Of a DNA stretch of 6,694 bases, positions 5,549-6,694 are shown piece by piece; the first letter of the stretch is position 1; each line of letters opens with the position of its first letter. The DNA is taken from the NCBI GenBank assembly GCA_947474445.1, contig CANJJY010000255.1, forward strand, positions 1 to 6,694. Direction: 5' to 3'. This DNA is from Oligoflexaceae bacterium. Lineage in GTDB: Bacteria > Bdellovibrionota_B > Oligoflexia > Oligoflexales > Oligoflexaceae. Under the pieces are notes generated by a model. That model did no database searches and was not told the origin of the DNA. It was given only the letters and a program-made list of their open reading frames with translations. The position numbers and the translations under genes were made by a program.

Positions 5549-6409
5549 ATGCCGAAACCAAGTGTTCGCGCCGTCCTCCTCGCTTGCGCCCCCGATCAGC
5601 GAGGGCTGGTCGCCAAACTTTCCCATTTCATCTACACCCATGGGGGCAACATCGTCGATGCTGACCAGCATACCGACCATGAAGCCGGCATTTTCGCGAC
5701 CCGCCTCGAATGGGAACTCGATGGGTTCCTCCTGCCGCGCGAGACGATCCGCGACCGCTTTGCGCCTGTGGGCGATGCGCTGCGGATGCAGTGGTCGATC
5801 CATTTTACCGACGAGCGGCCACGTTTGGCGATTTGGGTTTCCAAACAAGAGCACTGTCTGATCGATCTCTTGGGTCGGCAGCGATCGGGCGATATCCGGG
5901 GATCGATCGACCTCGTAATTAGTAACCATCAAACGCTCCAGCCCATCGCTGAGCAGTTCCAGGTGGCCTTCCACCATTTTCCCATTGATACCGCTTCCAA
6001 ACACAGTCAGGAAGAAAAAGAGCTGCAACTCCTCCGCGCGCATAACATTGAACTCGTGGTGCTCGCCAAATACATGCAAATACTCAGTCCTGATTTTTTT
6101 AAGAGCGGCATGCAGGTCATCAATATTCATCACTCCTTTTTACCGGCGTTTCCAGGCGCGCAGCCCTACCATCGGGCCTTCACGCGAGGGGTAAAGATCA
6201 TCGGAGCGACGGCTCACTATGTAACTCAGGATTTGGACGAAGGCCCAATTATCGACCAGGACGTCAGCCGCGTTAGTCATCGCGACAGCGTCGAGGATAT
6301 GGTGAGAAAAGGTAAGGATCTTGAAAAAATCGTGCTGGCGCGAGCCGTCTATCTCCACCTCGAGCGACGAGTCTTGATTTATGGTAATAAGACCATCGTC
6401 TTCGATTAG
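5549..6409 (+). CDS. purU: Formyltetrahydrofolate deformylase
   Basis: Hydrolyses 10-formyl-tetrahydrofolate to formate and tetrahydrofolate, balancing the one-carbon pool and, in E. coli, feeding formate to PurT. It has 286 residues, close to the usual 280. The N-terminal ACT domain (about 5-80) begins with LLACAPDQRGLVAKLS and contains HGGNIVDADQHTD. The formyltransferase-fold domain runs from about 89: RLAIWVSKQEHCLIDLL, LVVLAKYMQILSPDF, INIHHSFLPAFPGAQPYHRA, GVKIIGATAHYV, LDEGPIIDQDV. The catalytic triad equivalents to GAR transformylase are Asn192, His194 and Asp230, all present. The C-terminus has YGNKTIVFD, as in E. coli PurU. The frame stays open upstream to 5453, but the ATG at 5549 has an AGAAGG ribosome site six bases before it and gives the family-typical start. 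TAAAAT at 5512-5517 may be a -10 box of an internal promoter; no good -35 is seen. It probably shares a transcript with the receiver gene. Confidence 0.97.
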   Translation: MPKPSVRAVLLACAPDQRGLVAKLSHFIYTHGGNIVDADQHTDHEAGIFATRLEWELDGFLLPRETIRDRFAPVGDALRMQWSIHFTDERPRLAIWVSKQEHCLIDLLGRQRSGDIRGSIDLVISNHQTLQPIAEQFQVAFHHFPIDTASKHSQEEKELQLLRAHNIELVVLAKYMQILSPDFFKSGMQVINIHHSFLPAFPGAQPYHRAFTRGVKIIGATAHYVTQDLDEGPIIDQDVSRVSHRDSVEDMVRKGKDLEKIVLARAVYLHLERRVLIYGNKTIVFD

Positions 6410-6424
6410 AGCCAAACCGAGCCG

Positions 6425-6694
6425 TCAGCCCTGGGCCATTTTAATATCGTCAAAGGATTCGAGGCTCGACATAGGCTCTTCATCGATATCGACTTCGAGA
6501 CTCGGTTCATTTTCAGCCAGCTTGACTTCATCGATGCGCTTGATGCCGCTTTTATTGATGACCAAACGCCAGTACTGAAAGCTCGACTTTTCCTCAGCCG
6601 CGATCCGCACCGTGATCTTGATCACAAGGTCGATGTGATAGACCTTGGGAAAAACGCGTGAGCTGGTCTCGAGCGAATGGGTGGCGATCAGAAG
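6425..6694 (-). CDS. Unrecognised acidic protein, C-terminal part (cut by window edge)
   Basis: An open frame runs from the right window edge to a TGA at 6425-6427, giving 89 residues of a protein whose start lies outside. I do not recognise the family. The visible part begins LLIATHSLETSSRVFPKVYH, continues with alternating beta-type residues (HIDLVIKITVRIAA, then FQYWRLVINKSG), and ends in an acidic tail (ENEPSLEVDIDEEPMSSLES). No membrane segment or cysteine is present. An internal GTG at 6625 is a possible start, but the frame is open and equally protein-like upstream of it, so a longer gene is preferred. It is convergent with purU, and only 15 bases separate the two stop codons. Confidence 0.65.
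   Translation of the reverse strand, partial: LLIATHSLETSSRVFPKVYHIDLVIKITVRIAAEEKSSFQYWRLVINKSGIKRIDEVKLAENEPSLEVDIDEEPMSSLESFDDIKMAQG

Noticed and set aside
5444..6133. Minus-strand 229-codon frame opposite purU.
   Set aside because: PurU is certain on the plus strand; the antisense frame shows no domain features.
6381..6578. Plus-strand 65-codon frame at the right edge.
   Set aside because: It is Ser-rich and of low complexity, overlaps the purU end out of frame, and is antisense to the more protein-like acidic frame that is open to the window edge.

Overview
The window looks like a stretch of chromosome from a Gram-negative, proteobacteria-like organism of moderate GC content. The genes are housekeeping and cell-envelope genes, with no phage, transposon, CRISPR or RNA genes. 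The grounds are an EF-P of the lysine-loop type, a PurU-type formyltetrahydrofolate deformylase, a PLP-dependent aspartate decarboxylase of the PanP type known mainly from proteobacteria, and a secreted NlpC/P60 protein. The lineage cannot be fixed from this sequence. A Bdellovibrionota/Oligoflexia or deltaproteobacterial-type genome would fit, but that is a guess.

Layout. Left edge, minus strand: the first 79 codons of elongation factor P (1-238), with a good sigma70-type promoter at 302-330. Upstream of it, also on the minus strand, is a secreted NlpC/P60-type cysteine hydrolase (364-1026). It carries an unusual cysteine-rich insert just before its catalytic cysteine. Divergent from it on the plus strand is a membrane protein (1183-2655) that fuses a VTT/DedA-like (SNARE-associated) domain to a cytosolic-looking alpha/beta-hydrolase (lipase-like) domain. 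A small unrecognised protein (2705-3124), possibly a degenerate PilZ-like barrel, follows closely. Next is a complete PLP decarboxylase, probably PanP (3244-4920), ending at a weak terminator-like hairpin. A single-domain response-regulator receiver (5062-5481) and purU (5549-6409) follow on the plus strand, probably in one transcript. The right edge holds the C-terminal 89 codons of an unrecognised acidic protein on the minus strand (6425-6694), convergent with purU.

How they fit together. PanP supplies beta-alanine for pantothenate/CoA, and PurU releases formate and tetrahydrofolate from 10-formyl-THF, so the right half is small-molecule metabolism with a signalling receiver between the two enzymes. 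The left half is envelope-directed: a periplasmic peptidoglycan hydrolase-like protein back-to-back with a lipid-handling membrane fusion. I see no clear multi-gene new system. The two items most worth a second look are the VTT-hydrolase fusion and the double CxxCxxC insert in the NlpC/P60 protein. No stretch above 300 bases lacks a gene; the longest gap is about 156 bases, between the divergent pair.
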